Virus record (IMG/VR): IMGVR_UViG_3300046533_000369
Location: 1-56,355 of that record
Strand: one strand, 5' to 3'
Length of the DNA: 56,355 nucleotides
DNA from: a virus
The position numbers and the translations under genes were made by a program. This document shows, one piece after another, positions 22,516 through 29,142 of this stretch. The notes below the pieces were generated by a model. It ran no database searches. It saw only the letters and a program-made list of their open reading frames with translations, and was not told the origin of the DNA. Each line of letters starts with the position of its first letter. The first letter of the stretch is position 1.

Positions 22516-22790
22516 CAGTTTGTCCTCTCTTGGGTGTATTTGCGCAGGTTTTCCAGCGAAGCAAAGGCGCAATCCCGCACCTTGTTGAGCGTCGCAATCG
22601 GGTCGGGGCAGGCGTCCATGCCATTGACGCCCATGACGATCAGCAGCATGCCGACGTTGATTATGGCGTCGGGCGGCAGAAAGCTCAGATCCTCGCCCAC
22701 ATCGACTGCGGCGGTAATGATTGGCTCTTCCATCCCTTCGACATTGCCGTAGAGCATGGGCGGAAAGGGAAATTCGGGTCTGTTGTTCAT
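22515..22790 (-). CDS. Paralogous small protein A, 91 aa
   Basis: Shows FPPMLYGNVEGMEEP, then DAIINVGMLLIVMGVNGMD and VRDCAFASLENLRKYTQ, matching its neighbour in order and spacing (x-YGN, N-x-GMLLIV, DCA-x2-SL-x-N-x-R). The N-terminal parts differ more, suggesting divergence of function after duplication. The ATG at 22790 overlaps the stop of an upstream microprotein. No known family is recognised. Confidence 0.65.
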   Translation of the reverse strand: MNNRPEFPFPPMLYGNVEGMEEPIITAAVDVGEDLSFLPPDAIINVGMLLIVMGVNGMDACPDPIATLNKVRDCAFASLENLRKYTQERTN

Positions 22791-22894
22791 TGGGTTCTCG
22801 TCCAGTTCAGGGTGATGAGGGTTGCAATTAAGCCGGCCAGCATGGTTTTGGGCGCGCTGGCCGCCAGGAGAATGATGATAAAGGCGAGGGTCAA
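22787..22894 (-). CDS. 35-residue membrane microprotein with a TTG start
   Basis: A TTG at 22894 overlaps the TGA of the gene before it (TTGA), and its stop overlaps the ATG of the gene after it (ATGA). The product begins TLAFIIILLAASAPKTMLAG and continues LIATLITLNW, so it is almost entirely hydrophobic. The exact fit into a chain of 4-bp overlaps is the main evidence. Confidence 0.45.
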   Translation of the reverse strand: MTLAFIIILLAASAPKTMLAGLIATLITLNWTRTQ

Positions 22895-23097
22895 GCCCCC
22901 TCCCTGACCGGCGACATTTCGCCGTCGATGATGACGTAGTTGACCGGGTCGCTGCTCTCGACGGCCCGGTGATCCTCGGCCAGGGTCCAGCGCATGAACA
23001 GGCTATGCGCGCTGATTTCGGCCTCTTCCTTGGTCGCGAACACCAGGCGATTGTGCTCCCAGTTTCCGCTGATTTTAACCTCCGGTTTCCAGTTCAT
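22891..23097 (-). CDS. Small phage protein, 68 aa
   Basis: WEHNRLVFATKEEAEISAHS, then LFMRWTLAEDHRAVES and DPVNYVIIDGEM follow a layout common in small phage proteins (an ATKEEAE-x-YA-like helix, then a strand). ATG 23097 was chosen; the frame is open far upstream but overlaps two genes. The start overlaps the TGA of the membrane microprotein. Function is unknown. Confidence 0.7.
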   Translation of the reverse strand: MNWKPEVKISGNWEHNRLVFATKEEAEISAHSLFMRWTLAEDHRAVESSDPVNYVIIDGEMSPVREGA

Positions 23098-23219
23098 TGG
23101 TGCGACCCTCCAATGGTCAAGACGAGAGCGACGACAGCCAGCAGGGTGATCCAGCCCATGACGCGCGGGAACAGGCCCCAGCACAGCACGAAAATCCCGA
23201 ATCCGATCATGAAATGCAT
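23094..23219 (-). CDS. 41-residue membrane microprotein
   Basis: Two hydrophobic stretches (HFMIGFGIFVLCWGLF and GWITLLAVVALVLTIGG) make a likely two-pass membrane peptide. GGAGATCC lies before the ATG at 23219, and the stop overlaps the next start (ATGA). Size is within the range of small phage membrane toxins or holin-like peptides, but function is unknown. Confidence 0.55.
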   Translation of the reverse strand: MHFMIGFGIFVLCWGLFPRVMGWITLLAVVALVLTIGGSHQ

Positions 23220-23410
23220 TGCAGGATCTCCTCGGCGCCGTACACCGCCCGCTTGCCGCAGGCCTCGCAGACGTATTTCCTGGCGTCCGGTTCGCAGCCA
23301 TCCTGCTCGCCGCCGCATGCGATGCAGAAGCCCGGATTGTCCAGGCAATGATCGCGGCGCTCGACCGCATCCAAGAGGCGGTCAATAGTAATTGACGGGT
23401 GTGTTTTCAT
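23207..23410 (-). CDS. Zinc-ribbon-like small protein, 67 aa
   Basis: Cys pairs CIACGG and CEACGK, separated by a short loop with one more Cys (DGCEPDARKYV), form a probable zinc ribbon. The N-terminal helix is ITIDRLLDAVERRDHCLD. AGGAGGT precedes the ATG at 23410. Such small zinc-ribbon proteins are common in phage early regions; their partners are unknown. Confidence 0.7.
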   Translation of the reverse strand: MKTHPSITIDRLLDAVERRDHCLDNPGFCIACGGEQDGCEPDARKYVCEACGKRAVYGAEEILQCIS

Positions 23411-23412
23411 TT

Positions 23413-23490
23413 TTACCTCCTAAATACCGCCGCGATCACCATATAGATAATCGCGAATCCCACGATAAGCATCCACATAGTCTGCATCAT
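23413..23490 (-). CDS. 25-residue membrane microprotein (tentative)
   Basis: ATGATG at 23490 overlaps the TGA of the ClpP-like gene. The product is MMQTMWMLIVGFAIIYMVIA plus five residues, a single membrane helix. Its last codons carry the AGGAGG site of the next gene. Evidence is only the overlap pattern and composition. Confidence 0.35.
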   Translation of the reverse strand: MMQTMWMLIVGFAIIYMVIAAVFRR

Positions 23491-24419
23491 TGCTTCACCC
23501 ATCTTGCGTTGATCTTGTTGTAGGTGTCCCATTGCTGAATGCCCCAGCCACGGCACTTCTTGAGTGCGTCCGAGTAGTGGACGCAGGTCCAGGCGTCAAA
23601 TTCCTTCTCAGCGCCGGTGGTGTGGTTCTCCACAAGCTCGACCCGCTTCTTGGTGTTCGACACATAGCTGATGCTCAACAGGTAAGAGCCGTCGTTATGC
23701 ATGACCCGCGACAGGTTCAGCTTGCCGTAGCTCTCTTTCGACCAGCGAGCGGCCTGATCGACGTAGTCGCCCCAGGAGCCAGACCAGTTGATCGTATTGC
23801 TGGCCGGCGCCGGCGGCGCAGCAGAAGGCCTGGGCATGGACGCGGGCGCCGCAGCCGCCTTGGGTTTGACCGGCACGATATCGACGCCCATGCTGCGCAG
23901 GTCCGCGCTATCGAGCCAGGACACCTCGCTGTTGCCGGTCATCGCCAGCTTGCCCAGGATCGCCGGCGGGACGCCGTACTCTTTCAGATCCGCGATCATC
24001 AAGAGCGTGACCTTGGCGGCGCTGGTGTCCTCTTTGCCGTTCATGCTGGCCCCATGGACGCCGATCTTAGCGTCGGCCATGACCAGCTTTTCCTTGCCGG
24101 CGGCCAGGATCAGAAAGCAGGACGAGGCGCACATATCGCCATTGGCGACCATGACGGTGTAGCCCTGCTTGGCGACAATGATCGCCATGGCCTCGGCGGT
24201 GTAGACGTTGCCGCCAGGCGAGTTGAGGCCGATCCCGGTGACGGTGTGGCCGGCCTTGGCGATATCGGCCAGGCGGGCCTCGAAAACCGTTTCTTCGCCA
24301 TAATTGATGTCGCCCTCGACGGCGAGGATGTCGCCGCTCGGCATGTTGACGATCTTGTATTCGGCGGCCTGGGCCGAGACGGAGCACAGCAGGGAAGCCA
24401 GGAGAGCAAGCTTTTTCAT
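23487..24419 (-). CDS. Secreted ClpP-like (COG3904-type) serine peptidase, 310 aa
   Basis: A clear signal peptide (MKKLALLASLLCSVSAQA, cut before AEYK) is followed by a ClpP/crotonase fold: TGIGLNSPGGNVYTAEAMAI, the nucleophile region CASSCF (Ser near 100) and GVHGAS (His 122). A Pro/Ala linker (about 200-220) leads to a C-terminal domain with W-rich strands. The fold suggests a periplasmic peptidase; relatives are chromosomal genes in Alphaproteobacteria, so host origin is likely. The ATG at 24419 starts the signal peptide. Catalytic competence is inferred. Confidence 0.75.
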   Translation of the reverse strand: MKKLALLASLLCSVSAQAAEYKIVNMPSGDILAVEGDINYGEETVFEARLADIAKAGHTVTGIGLNSPGGNVYTAEAMAIIVAKQGYTVMVANGDMCASSCFLILAAGKEKLVMADAKIGVHGASMNGKEDTSAAKVTLLMIADLKEYGVPPAILGKLAMTGNSEVSWLDSADLRSMGVDIVPVKPKAAAAPASMPRPSAAPPAPASNTINWSGSWGDYVDQAARWSKESYGKLNLSRVMHNDGSYLLSISYVSNTKKRVELVENHTTGAEKEFDAWTCVHYSDALKKCRGWGIQQWDTYNKINARWVKQ

Positions 24420-24430
24420 CAGAGAAATCC

Positions 24431-24865
24431 TCAGATCTTGGTGGCGCATTCCGGACCAATGCCGGAAGCGATGGAAGCGGGGACGGTCAATTTGCGACCG
24501 CAGCGGCAGCACTTGCCCTCGTGCCAGAACTCGACCACATCGGGCAGGCTCGCGGTGTTCAGGAACTTGGAGAACCAGGCCAGGGCCTTGGCCGACGGCG
24601 CCTCGGCGCTGATCGTCGATTTGCGGCCATGCTGGAACCCGCGCATGCCGACGAACTGGCCCAGGTAGGTGTAGGAGGCCTCGTTGTCGGCGCCGGTCAG
24701 GACCGACACGAAAAACAGATCCTTGCCTTCGTCGCCGCAGTGACGCGCCTTGAAGGTGTAGCGAGCGCCGGTCTTGGCCGACACCAGGGTGAAAGTGGCG
24801 TTGCCGGCGAACAGGAACTTGTTGATCGCGGCGATGTCTGTGAGGCGGGCGGTGGAGAGTTTCAT
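24431..24865 (-). CDS. DUF6011-type phage protein, 144 aa
   Basis: The C-terminus carries the diagnostic CCRCGRKLTVPASIASGIGP followed by EC, a short zinc-binding motif found in many phage proteins. The first 100 residues form a probable alpha/beta domain (NATFTLVSAKTGARYTFKAR, then KALAWFSKFL). GAGGACACACC precedes the ATG at 24865, and a conserved promoter lies directly upstream. The biochemical role is not known. Confidence 0.75.
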   Translation of the reverse strand: MKLSTARLTDIAAINKFLFAGNATFTLVSAKTGARYTFKARHCGDEGKDLFFVSVLTGADNEASYTYLGQFVGMRGFQHGRKSTISAEAPSAKALAWFSKFLNTASLPDVVEFWHEGKCCRCGRKLTVPASIASGIGPECATKI

Positions 24866-24891
24866 CGGTGTGTCCTCGTTGCTGATGTCCC

Positions 24892-24921
24892 CTTATAGGA
24901 CACACCGTGTTCGCCTGTCAA
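24892..24921 (-). promoter_or_regulatory. Early promoter P1 of the conserved TTGACA-CGAACACG set
   Basis: On the minus strand TTGACA (24921-24916), an 18-nt spacer with CGAACACG two bases after the -35 box, and TATAAG (24897-24892). The transcript would start about 15-20 bp before the DUF6011 gene. Confidence 0.75.
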
Positions 24922-24928
24922 CCTGATT

Positions 24929-25018
24929 TCAGAAAAAATTTTCAACCAGGTTCACATAGCCCAGGATGGCGAGGGTCGCGAGGGCGACCAGGATGGCGTC
25001 TTTCCAGAAGGCGCTCAT
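24929..25018 (-). CDS. 29-residue membrane microprotein (tentative)
   Basis: ATG at 25018 shares its A with the preceding TGA (TGATG). The product MSAFWKDAILVALATLAILG plus nine residues has one membrane helix. The stop lies next to the following promoter. No other frame in this gap is coding. Confidence 0.4.
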   Translation of the reverse strand: MSAFWKDAILVALATLAILGYVNLVENFF

Positions 25019-25332
25019 CAGCGTTCTCCCCCGCTCTGAGACACCTGGAACCCGCGATCAGCCAGCCATTCGGCCAGGTCCGCGCCAATCGGGCGCCAGT
25101 CGGCCTCGACCTTGGCGTAGACCGCGTCCGCGAACTCGTCGATCACCTCTTTCGAGGTGCCGGCGACCAGGTCGATCTCGATGATCGAGACGATCTCGTC
25201 GTCATACTGACCATCGACCAGATCCTTGAGCAGGGCGTCGAAGGTCAGGTCGCAGAGCGGGTTCTCGCGAACCCAGTTGCCCTCTTTCTTGAGGTAGGGG
25301 CCTTTGGAAATGGGGAGGTAGATCTTGGACAT
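25018..25332 (-). CDS. Acidic hypothetical protein, 104 aa
   Basis: MSKIYLPISKGPYLKKEGNW opens the protein; residues 28-70 are strongly acidic (DLVDGQYDDEIVSIIEIDLV), and the end reads DLAEWLADRGFQVSQ. No domain is recognised. Its start follows only a weak ribosome site, but codon use and length support it. It is the second gene after promoter P2. Confidence 0.65.
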   Translation of the reverse strand: MSKIYLPISKGPYLKKEGNWVRENPLCDLTFDALLKDLVDGQYDDEIVSIIEIDLVAGTSKEVIDEFADAVYAKVEADWRPIGADLAEWLADRGFQVSQSGGER

Positions 25333-25363
25333 AGCAGGAAATCCCGTTTGGGTGGGGGGCAGG

Positions 25364-25381
25364 CGGGGGCTTTCGCCCCCG
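25364..25381. other. GC-rich hairpin between small genes
   Basis: CGGGGGC (25364-25370) and GCCCCCG (25375-25381) form a 7-bp stem with a GAAA loop on the minus strand. There is no T-tract, so it is more likely a stability or processing hairpin than a terminator. Confidence 0.45.
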
Positions 25382-25382
25382 G

Positions 25383-25535
25383 TTAGAAATTCCAGGGCTT
25401 GATGCCGCGAGCCTTGCAGATCTTGCGGGCTTCGCGCTTGCTCCAGCAGATGATCTGCTCGCCGTCCCGAAAATCCTTACCTCCGTAAGGGGTCTTCGCG
25501 ATGATGAGGACGTTTCCGTAGAAGTAACCGAACAT
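25383..25535 (-). CDS. Small basic protein, 50 aa
   Basis: Product starts MFGYFYGNVLIIAKTPYGGK and ends KREARKICKARGIKPWNF. A GAGG site lies before the ATG at 25535, which follows promoter P2 by about 25 bp, so it is the first gene of that transcript. The basic helical end suggests nucleic-acid contact, but no family is recognised. Confidence 0.65.
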   Translation of the reverse strand: MFGYFYGNVLIIAKTPYGGKDFRDGEQIICWSKREARKICKARGIKPWNF

Positions 25536-25564
25536 TTTGTGCGCCTCGTCGTTGTTGATGACCC

Positions 25565-25594
25565 TTTATAGGACACAACGTGATCGGGTGTCAA
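25565..25594 (-). promoter_or_regulatory. Early promoter P2 of the conserved set
   Basis: TTGACA (25594-25589), an 18-nt spacer with CGATCACG and TGTGTCC, and TATAAA (25570-25565), all on the minus strand. It matches P1 in every conserved position. Confidence 0.75.
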
Positions 25595-25613
25595 CAGCCT
25601 TTTCGAAAAAAGT

Positions 25614-25922
25614 TCAAGATTCGTCGGGCAAGGGTTTTTCATCAGCCCAGTGGGGCGAGGAATAGAGTTGCGGGATGAACCAGCCGCGCTCGTGCGCCAG
25701 CCGGCCTTCGGTCGTCCAGGCGTAAAATCCGATTTGGTTTTCGCCACGGCTGGTGATCCAGCGATTGTGAAGCAGGCAGTGCATTCCTTGCCCGAAGATG
25801 CAGCACCTGCCGGGGCTGAAGGTGCTCCACCGGGTGCCAGTGGCGATCACCGCGCGCCCGCCGTTGTCGGCCATGCTCTTGAGCACGGCCTTTTGGGTCT
25901 TCGTCAGATAGCGACGCTTCAT
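25614..25922 (-). CDS. Hypothetical protein, 102 aa
   Basis: N-terminal helix LTKTQKAVLKSMADNGGRAV, then GTRWSTFSPGRCCIFGQGMH and beta-rich WTTEGRLAHERGWF. The layout resembles a winged-helix-like module, but no family is assigned. The stop lies near promoter P2. The ATG at 25922 overlaps the next gene's end (ATGA). Confidence 0.65.
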   Translation of the reverse strand: MKRRYLTKTQKAVLKSMADNGGRAVIATGTRWSTFSPGRCCIFGQGMHCLLHNRWITSRGENQIGFYAWTTEGRLAHERGWFIPQLYSSPHWADEKPLPDES

Positions 25923-26107
25923 GCTTCGGGTTTCCTTGCATCGACGACGCGGATGAACTGGTGGGTTTTATGCTTCAGAGCCTGGGCAGCGACCTTCTGG
26001 CGCGCCTGCTCGAAAGTGTGGGCCATCGTGAGATAATGGACGCGGAAAGGGCGCAGCGCCCCTTCCCTGGTCACCAGGACCGTAACTTCAAACTTGCGCA
26101 TGGCCAT
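25919..26107 (-). CDS. Small alpha/beta protein, 62 aa
   Basis: MAMRKFEVTVLVTREGALRP, then HTFEQARQKVAAQALKHKTH and QFIRVVDARK: a beta-alpha-beta layout typical of small phage proteins. The start shares its A with the preceding TGA (TGATG). Function is unknown. Confidence 0.65.
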   Translation of the reverse strand: MAMRKFEVTVLVTREGALRPFRVHYLTMAHTFEQARQKVAAQALKHKTHQFIRVVDARKPEA

Positions 26108-26334
26108 CACTCCGCGTCGGCGTGGTGGGCGACCCAGTTGGCCAGCGCCTGGGCCTTGCCGGCCCGCTTGAGGCAGTCGGCATGGTTGGCCGAGAATCCG
26201 GCCTCCCTGTAGCGCGCGGCGCGACGGAGGTAAATTTCCTCCGCTTCGTGCAGCGCCAGGATGGCGGTGCGAACCTCGTCCGCAGTGAGCGGGATATCGG
26301 TCAAGCCCATTTCGCTCATTTCCTTCGTCGTCAT
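26107..26334 (-). CDS. Small helical protein, 75 aa
   Basis: Two helices dominate (TADEVRTAILALHEAEEIYL and DCLKRAGKAQALANWVAHH), suggesting a helical hairpin. AAGGGG lies upstream of the ATG at 26334; M6 and M9 are alternative starts. It is part of the coupled small-gene chain. No known family is recognised. Confidence 0.65.
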   Translation of the reverse strand: MTTKEMSEMGLTDIPLTADEVRTAILALHEAEEIYLRRAARYREAGFSANHADCLKRAGKAQALANWVAHHADAE

Positions 26335-26337
26335 GCT

Positions 26338-26535
26338 TTAGATCCCCTTCCGGTGTTTGCTCAAACGCTGGCCGCCGCGCATTGCGCTGGCCTTGGTGGT
26401 GTATGCCTTCACCTCGCGGGCGCCTTTGGTATAGGCGCGGGCCACGATCCAGCGCCAATAGGTCTGTTCCGGCCACTCTTCGACCGTGACATTGTTGGGC
26501 AGGTGGGCCAGGATTCGGCGCTGCTCAATGTTCAT
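26338..26535 (-). CDS. Small basic protein, 65 aa
   Basis: MNIEQRRILAHLPNNVTVEE, then YWRWIVARAYTKGAREVKAY and a basic C-terminus (MRGGQRLSKHRKGI). ATG 26535 was chosen for GAGAGG upstream and overlap with the preceding TGA (ATGA). The basic tail may bind nucleic acid; no family is recognised. Confidence 0.6.
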   Translation of the reverse strand: MNIEQRRILAHLPNNVTVEEWPEQTYWRWIVARAYTKGAREVKAYTTKASAMRGGQRLSKHRKGI

Positions 26536-26717
26536 CGTTCCGCCTCTCTTTTCCAGTTGCCCCATTCAGGCTCTTCGCCCTTGGCGTAGATCACGTTTGG
26601 ACGCCCCGTCAGGCGATTGCGTCCGTCGAGCACAATCACGAACGTGTCGCTGCTCCAGTGGTATCGCCACTCGCCGGTGACGCGGCGCTTGCCGTTCACC
26701 CATGTGGCGCGCTTCAT
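26532..26717 (-). CDS. Small beta-rich protein, 61 aa
   Basis: KRATWVNGKRRVTGEWRYHW, then DTFVIVLDGRNRLTGRPN and a WGNWKRE end suggest a small SH3-like or OB-like barrel. GGAGG precedes the ATG at 26717, which overlaps the upstream TGA. The frame is open to 26873, but that part overlaps the next gene and is not used. Confidence 0.65.
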   Translation of the reverse strand: MKRATWVNGKRRVTGEWRYHWSSDTFVIVLDGRNRLTGRPNVIYAKGEEPEWGNWKREAER

Positions 26718-26917
26718 CTGCCCACCTCCAGGCCGTCGGCCAGCATGCCCTCGATCAGGGCCTGGACGAACCGGGCCTCGACGGCGAGGGCGCCGCCGAA
26801 CCATAGCGCCGCGTCCTCGACGTTGTCGTCGATCCAGGTCTTGGCGTCCTCGGTGATGGGTCGAAAGAGCCACAGCGAGCCGTGGTCTTCGACGGAGACG
26901 TCAAGCTTCGCTTTCAT
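26714..26917 (-). CDS. Small phage protein, 67 aa
   Basis: The pattern DHGSLWLFRPITEDAKTWID, then NVEDAALWFGGALAVEARFV recurs in small proteins of many phages (DHGSIW-x-F-x-P-L, WF-x-GGA-x-VE). Its role is not known to me. ATG 26917 overlaps the stop of the preceding gene. Confidence 0.7.
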   Translation of the reverse strand: MKAKLDVSVEDHGSLWLFRPITEDAKTWIDDNVEDAALWFGGALAVEARFVQALIEGMLADGLEVGR

Positions 26918-27243
26918 GCCCGCACCAGATCGACGCCGCGCACGATGTGGTCCTTGTTGTGGAAACCACGGTTGACGAGGGCGCGAACCGCCGCCAGTTC
27001 GCTGCTGGCCCGCACGTCGAACGACGCCTCGGTCTTGGTGATCTTGCTGTAGAGCCGCACCGCGTAGAGCGGCAGGACGGGGGCCTCGAAAGCTTTGGCC
27101 TGCTGGCTGATCAGCGCCTCAACCAAACCGCGCAGGTAGGCGGCGTTGCTGTCAAACTTGACCTGGTTCTTTTCCTTGGCGCTGCGCTTCAGGTGGCGAA
27201 CGCTCTGAGTGATTTCGTAAAGGGCGACTTCAAAGACGGACAT
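26914..27243 (-). CDS. Hypothetical protein, 109 aa
   Basis: MSVFEVALYEITQSVRHLKR starts a helical N-terminal half, and the C-terminal part has LYAVRLYSKITKTEASFDVR and VRALVNRGFHNKDHIVRGVD. ATG 27243 has AAGGA upstream; the open frame before it is only a basic stretch lacking a site. No family is recognised. A GC hairpin at 27274-27296 lies just upstream in the leader. Confidence 0.65.
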   Translation of the reverse strand: MSVFEVALYEITQSVRHLKRSAKEKNQVKFDSNAAYLRGLVEALISQQAKAFEAPVLPLYAVRLYSKITKTEASFDVRASSELAAVRALVNRGFHNKDHIVRGVDLVRA

Positions 27244-27273
27244 TGATTTTTTCCTTTTTCGGATCTTCCGGGT

Positions 27274-27296
27274 CTGCCCCTTTCTCAAGGGGGCAG
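27274..27296. other. Leader hairpin
   Basis: CTGCCCC (27274-27280) pairs with GGGGCAG (27290-27296) around 9 nt. There is no T-tract. It lies between the Cys-rich peptide gene and the next gene of the same transcript and may be an intergenic processing or attenuation hairpin. Confidence 0.4.
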
Positions 27297-27377
27297 GTCC
27301 AGAGGGACAGAAAACACAGCCGACGCGCAGGACGCATCTCCGGGGGCGACCCCAGGGCTATTGAACCGAAGCTGTGT

Positions 27378-27518
27378 TTAGTAACAGGTGGTGTTGCAGT
27401 ACCGCTGGTTGCCGTAGGTGTTGCAGGTCGTGGTGCAGGTTCCAGCGTGGGCCTTGGCGACGATGCCGCCGACGATGATGATGGCGAGCAGAAGGCCGGG
27501 AATGTAGAACTTTTTCAT
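27378..27518 (-). CDS. Secreted Cys-rich peptide precursor, 46 aa
   Basis: A signal peptide (MKKFYIPGLLLAIIIVGGIV plus AKAHA) is followed by a mature part of about 21 residues that starts GTCTTTC and ends RYCNTTCY, with two CTTTC/CNTTC motifs flanking NTYGNQ. The four Cys suggest two disulphides in the periplasm. AGAGGA precedes the ATG at 27518. The longer open frame upstream has no site. Function is unknown; small secreted Cys peptides with CNTTC ends occur in other phages of Proteobacteria. Confidence 0.7.
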   Translation of the reverse strand: MKKFYIPGLLLAIIIVGGIVAKAHAGTCTTTCNTYGNQRYCNTTCY

Positions 27519-27592
27519 GCGTGTTCCTCTTGGTCGGACGAAAGTGTCCGCGAAATGGGGGCGCCTAAACCCCCACCGCACTGAGACTTCAA

Positions 27593-27898
27593 TCAGGCGC
27601 TGATTTCCTCCAGCGCCTTGACGACCAAGGTCTGCATGGCCTTGGCGATGATGGTGACGCGCTTGCCTTCGATGGTCTTGGCGCGAGCCTTGTACCAGTC
27701 GAGGCCGAACTCACCGACGAGCATTTCCTTGGTCAGGCTGTCCTTGGGAGCGTCCGCGATCTTGATCGTGCAACGCTGGCCCTCGACCACCGGCTGGCCC
27801 AGAGCGAGCAGTTCGGCGTGGAGCGCCTTGACCTCGGCATCGGCCTTGGCGGCGACGGCCTTGGCGGCCTGGTAACGATCAGCGAGAGTGTGGTTCAT
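27593..27898 (-). CDS. Hypothetical protein, 101 aa
   Basis: An N-terminal coiled-coil-like helix (QAAKAVAAKADAEVKALHAE) is followed by a small strand-rich part (QRCTIKIADAPKDSLT) and GKRVTIIAKAMQTLVVKAL. No family is recognised. It is the first gene after promoter P3 and therefore probably well expressed early. Confidence 0.7.
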   Translation of the reverse strand: MNHTLADRYQAAKAVAAKADAEVKALHAELLALGQPVVEGQRCTIKIADAPKDSLTKEMLVGEFGLDWYKARAKTIEGKRVTIIAKAMQTLVVKALEEISA

Positions 27899-27950
27899 GG
27901 TCTTGGCCCCTGGAGAGAGCGGCGGGTCAATTCCCGTCCGCTGATGACCC

Positions 27951-27980
27951 CTTATAGGACATGGCGTGTTCGGTTGTCAA
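27951..27980 (-). promoter_or_regulatory. Early promoter P3 of the conserved set
   Basis: TTGACA (27980-27975), an 18-nt spacer with CGAACACG and ATGTCC, and TATAAG (27956-27951) on the minus strand. The stop codon of the methyltransferase gene lies inside the -35 region. Confidence 0.75.
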
Positions 27981-28981
27981 ACACCTTTTTGCATTTTTTC
28001 AAAATTATTTTCAAAGCGCCGTCCGATCCAGCGTAATACGGGGATCGGAAATGAGTTGCCAAGCTGCCGGTATCGATCCGAATCGGCCTGGCCGCCGGTA
28101 TAACCGTCAGGAAAGCCCATCAGCCGCTCGGCCTCGGTCGGCGTGAACCGCCGCAATGTATCGTCAACACAAATAGCGCCGACGCCTATGCCGGCCCGGC
28201 CCCCGCTGGGCGTCAGCAGCACATTGGCCAGGCCATCCTGCCGCCATTCTATCTGCGCGCCGTCCTTGCGCCCCCTGATGGCGAGAGTGAAGGGTTGCTC
28301 CCCATCCTGAGCGCCTGGTGTATTAGCGCCCGGTACAGCAGGAAAGGGAGCATCTTGCGCTTGCGCAGGATGTTTATGCAGACCTGCGCGCTCAAATAAA
28401 ACTGCAGCGGGATCGGCCCCACCTCCAAAATCGACGACAACGAACAGGCGACGGCGTCGTTGGGCGAGGCCGAAATGTTGAGCGTCGAGCACACGCCAGC
28501 AAAGGCGTCCCCTGGGACCGGAAGCCATACCTTGATCGGGCCACCTTCCGCCTCCTGGCAGAACGATGGCGTCGCCGCCGACAAGGCCTCCCAGGAAACA
28601 GCCAAAGGCGTTGTCTCGCATTGAGAGGACGCCGGGGACGTTTTCCCACAGGCAATTCCGGAGGCCGTTTTTTCGGGCGAGTTCATGCGCTAACTCCACA
28701 AATGCGAGGGCCAGGTTGCCGCGCGCGTCATCGAGGCCCCGGCGGACGCCGGCAACGGAAAAGGCCTGGCATGGTGTCCCGCCGACAAGCAGATCGACCG
28801 GCCCCAGCGCCGGCGTGAACAGCCGGGTCATGTCGCCAAAGTTCGGCACTTTTGGATAGTGGCGCGTCAGGATCGCGGTCGCCGCCGGATTGATCTCGGC
28901 AAAGGCCACCGGCTCCCAGCCGAGCGGCCCCCAGGCGACCGTGGCGCCCTCGATCCCGCTCGCGACGCTCAAATATCTCAT
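27977..28981 (-). CDS. DNA (cytosine-5) methyltransferase, 334 aa
   Basis: Transfers a methyl group from SAM to C5 of cytosine. Motif I is SVASGIEGATVAWGPLG; motif IV GGTPCQAFS has the catalytic Cys 71; motif VI is ENVPGV (113-118); motif VIII is QRRRRLF (174-180); the C-terminal motifs include PTEAERLMGFPDGY and YRQLGNSFPIPVL. All core motifs are present, so activity is likely. No cognate restriction enzyme is nearby, so it probably protects phage DNA or alters transcription. The target is not readable. Confidence 0.9.
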   Translation of the reverse strand: MRYLSVASGIEGATVAWGPLGWEPVAFAEINPAATAILTRHYPKVPNFGDMTRLFTPALGPVDLLVGGTPCQAFSVAGVRRGLDDARGNLALAFVELAHELARKNGLRNCLWENVPGVLSMRDNAFGCFLGGLVGGDAIVLPGGGRWPDQGMASGPRGRLCWRVLDAQHFGLAQRRRRLFVVVDFGGGADPAAVLFERAGLHKHPAQAQDAPFPAVPGANTPGAQDGEQPFTLAIRGRKDGAQIEWRQDGLANVLLTPSGGRAGIGVGAICVDDTLRRFTPTEAERLMGFPDGYTGGQADSDRYRQLGNSFPIPVLRWIGRRFENNFEKMQKGV

Positions 28982-29142
28982 TTCGGCTCCACGGGTTCGC
29001 CCTGGCCCGCCCAGCGCATGATGGCGCGGTAGACGCGCATGACCGGCCCCATGTCGCCTTCCAGCACCCAGCCGAGCGCCTGATAGGCCTCCACCAGCGC
29101 CCAGGGGACATACCGATACCAGTGCATGTCGCCGTCGTTCAT
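28978..29142 (-). CDS. Small Trp/Tyr-rich protein, 54 aa
   Basis: MHWYRYVPWALVEAYQALGW, then VMRVYRAIMRWAGQGEPVEP. ATG 29142 follows GTGGAGCCGAA; the methyltransferase start follows the same string 161 bp downstream. The protein ends in VEPK like its upstream neighbour because that shared sequence is read in the same frame. Amphipathic helices are likely; function is unknown. Confidence 0.6.
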   Translation of the reverse strand: MNDGDMHWYRYVPWALVEAYQALGWVLEGDMGPVMRVYRAIMRWAGQGEPVEPK

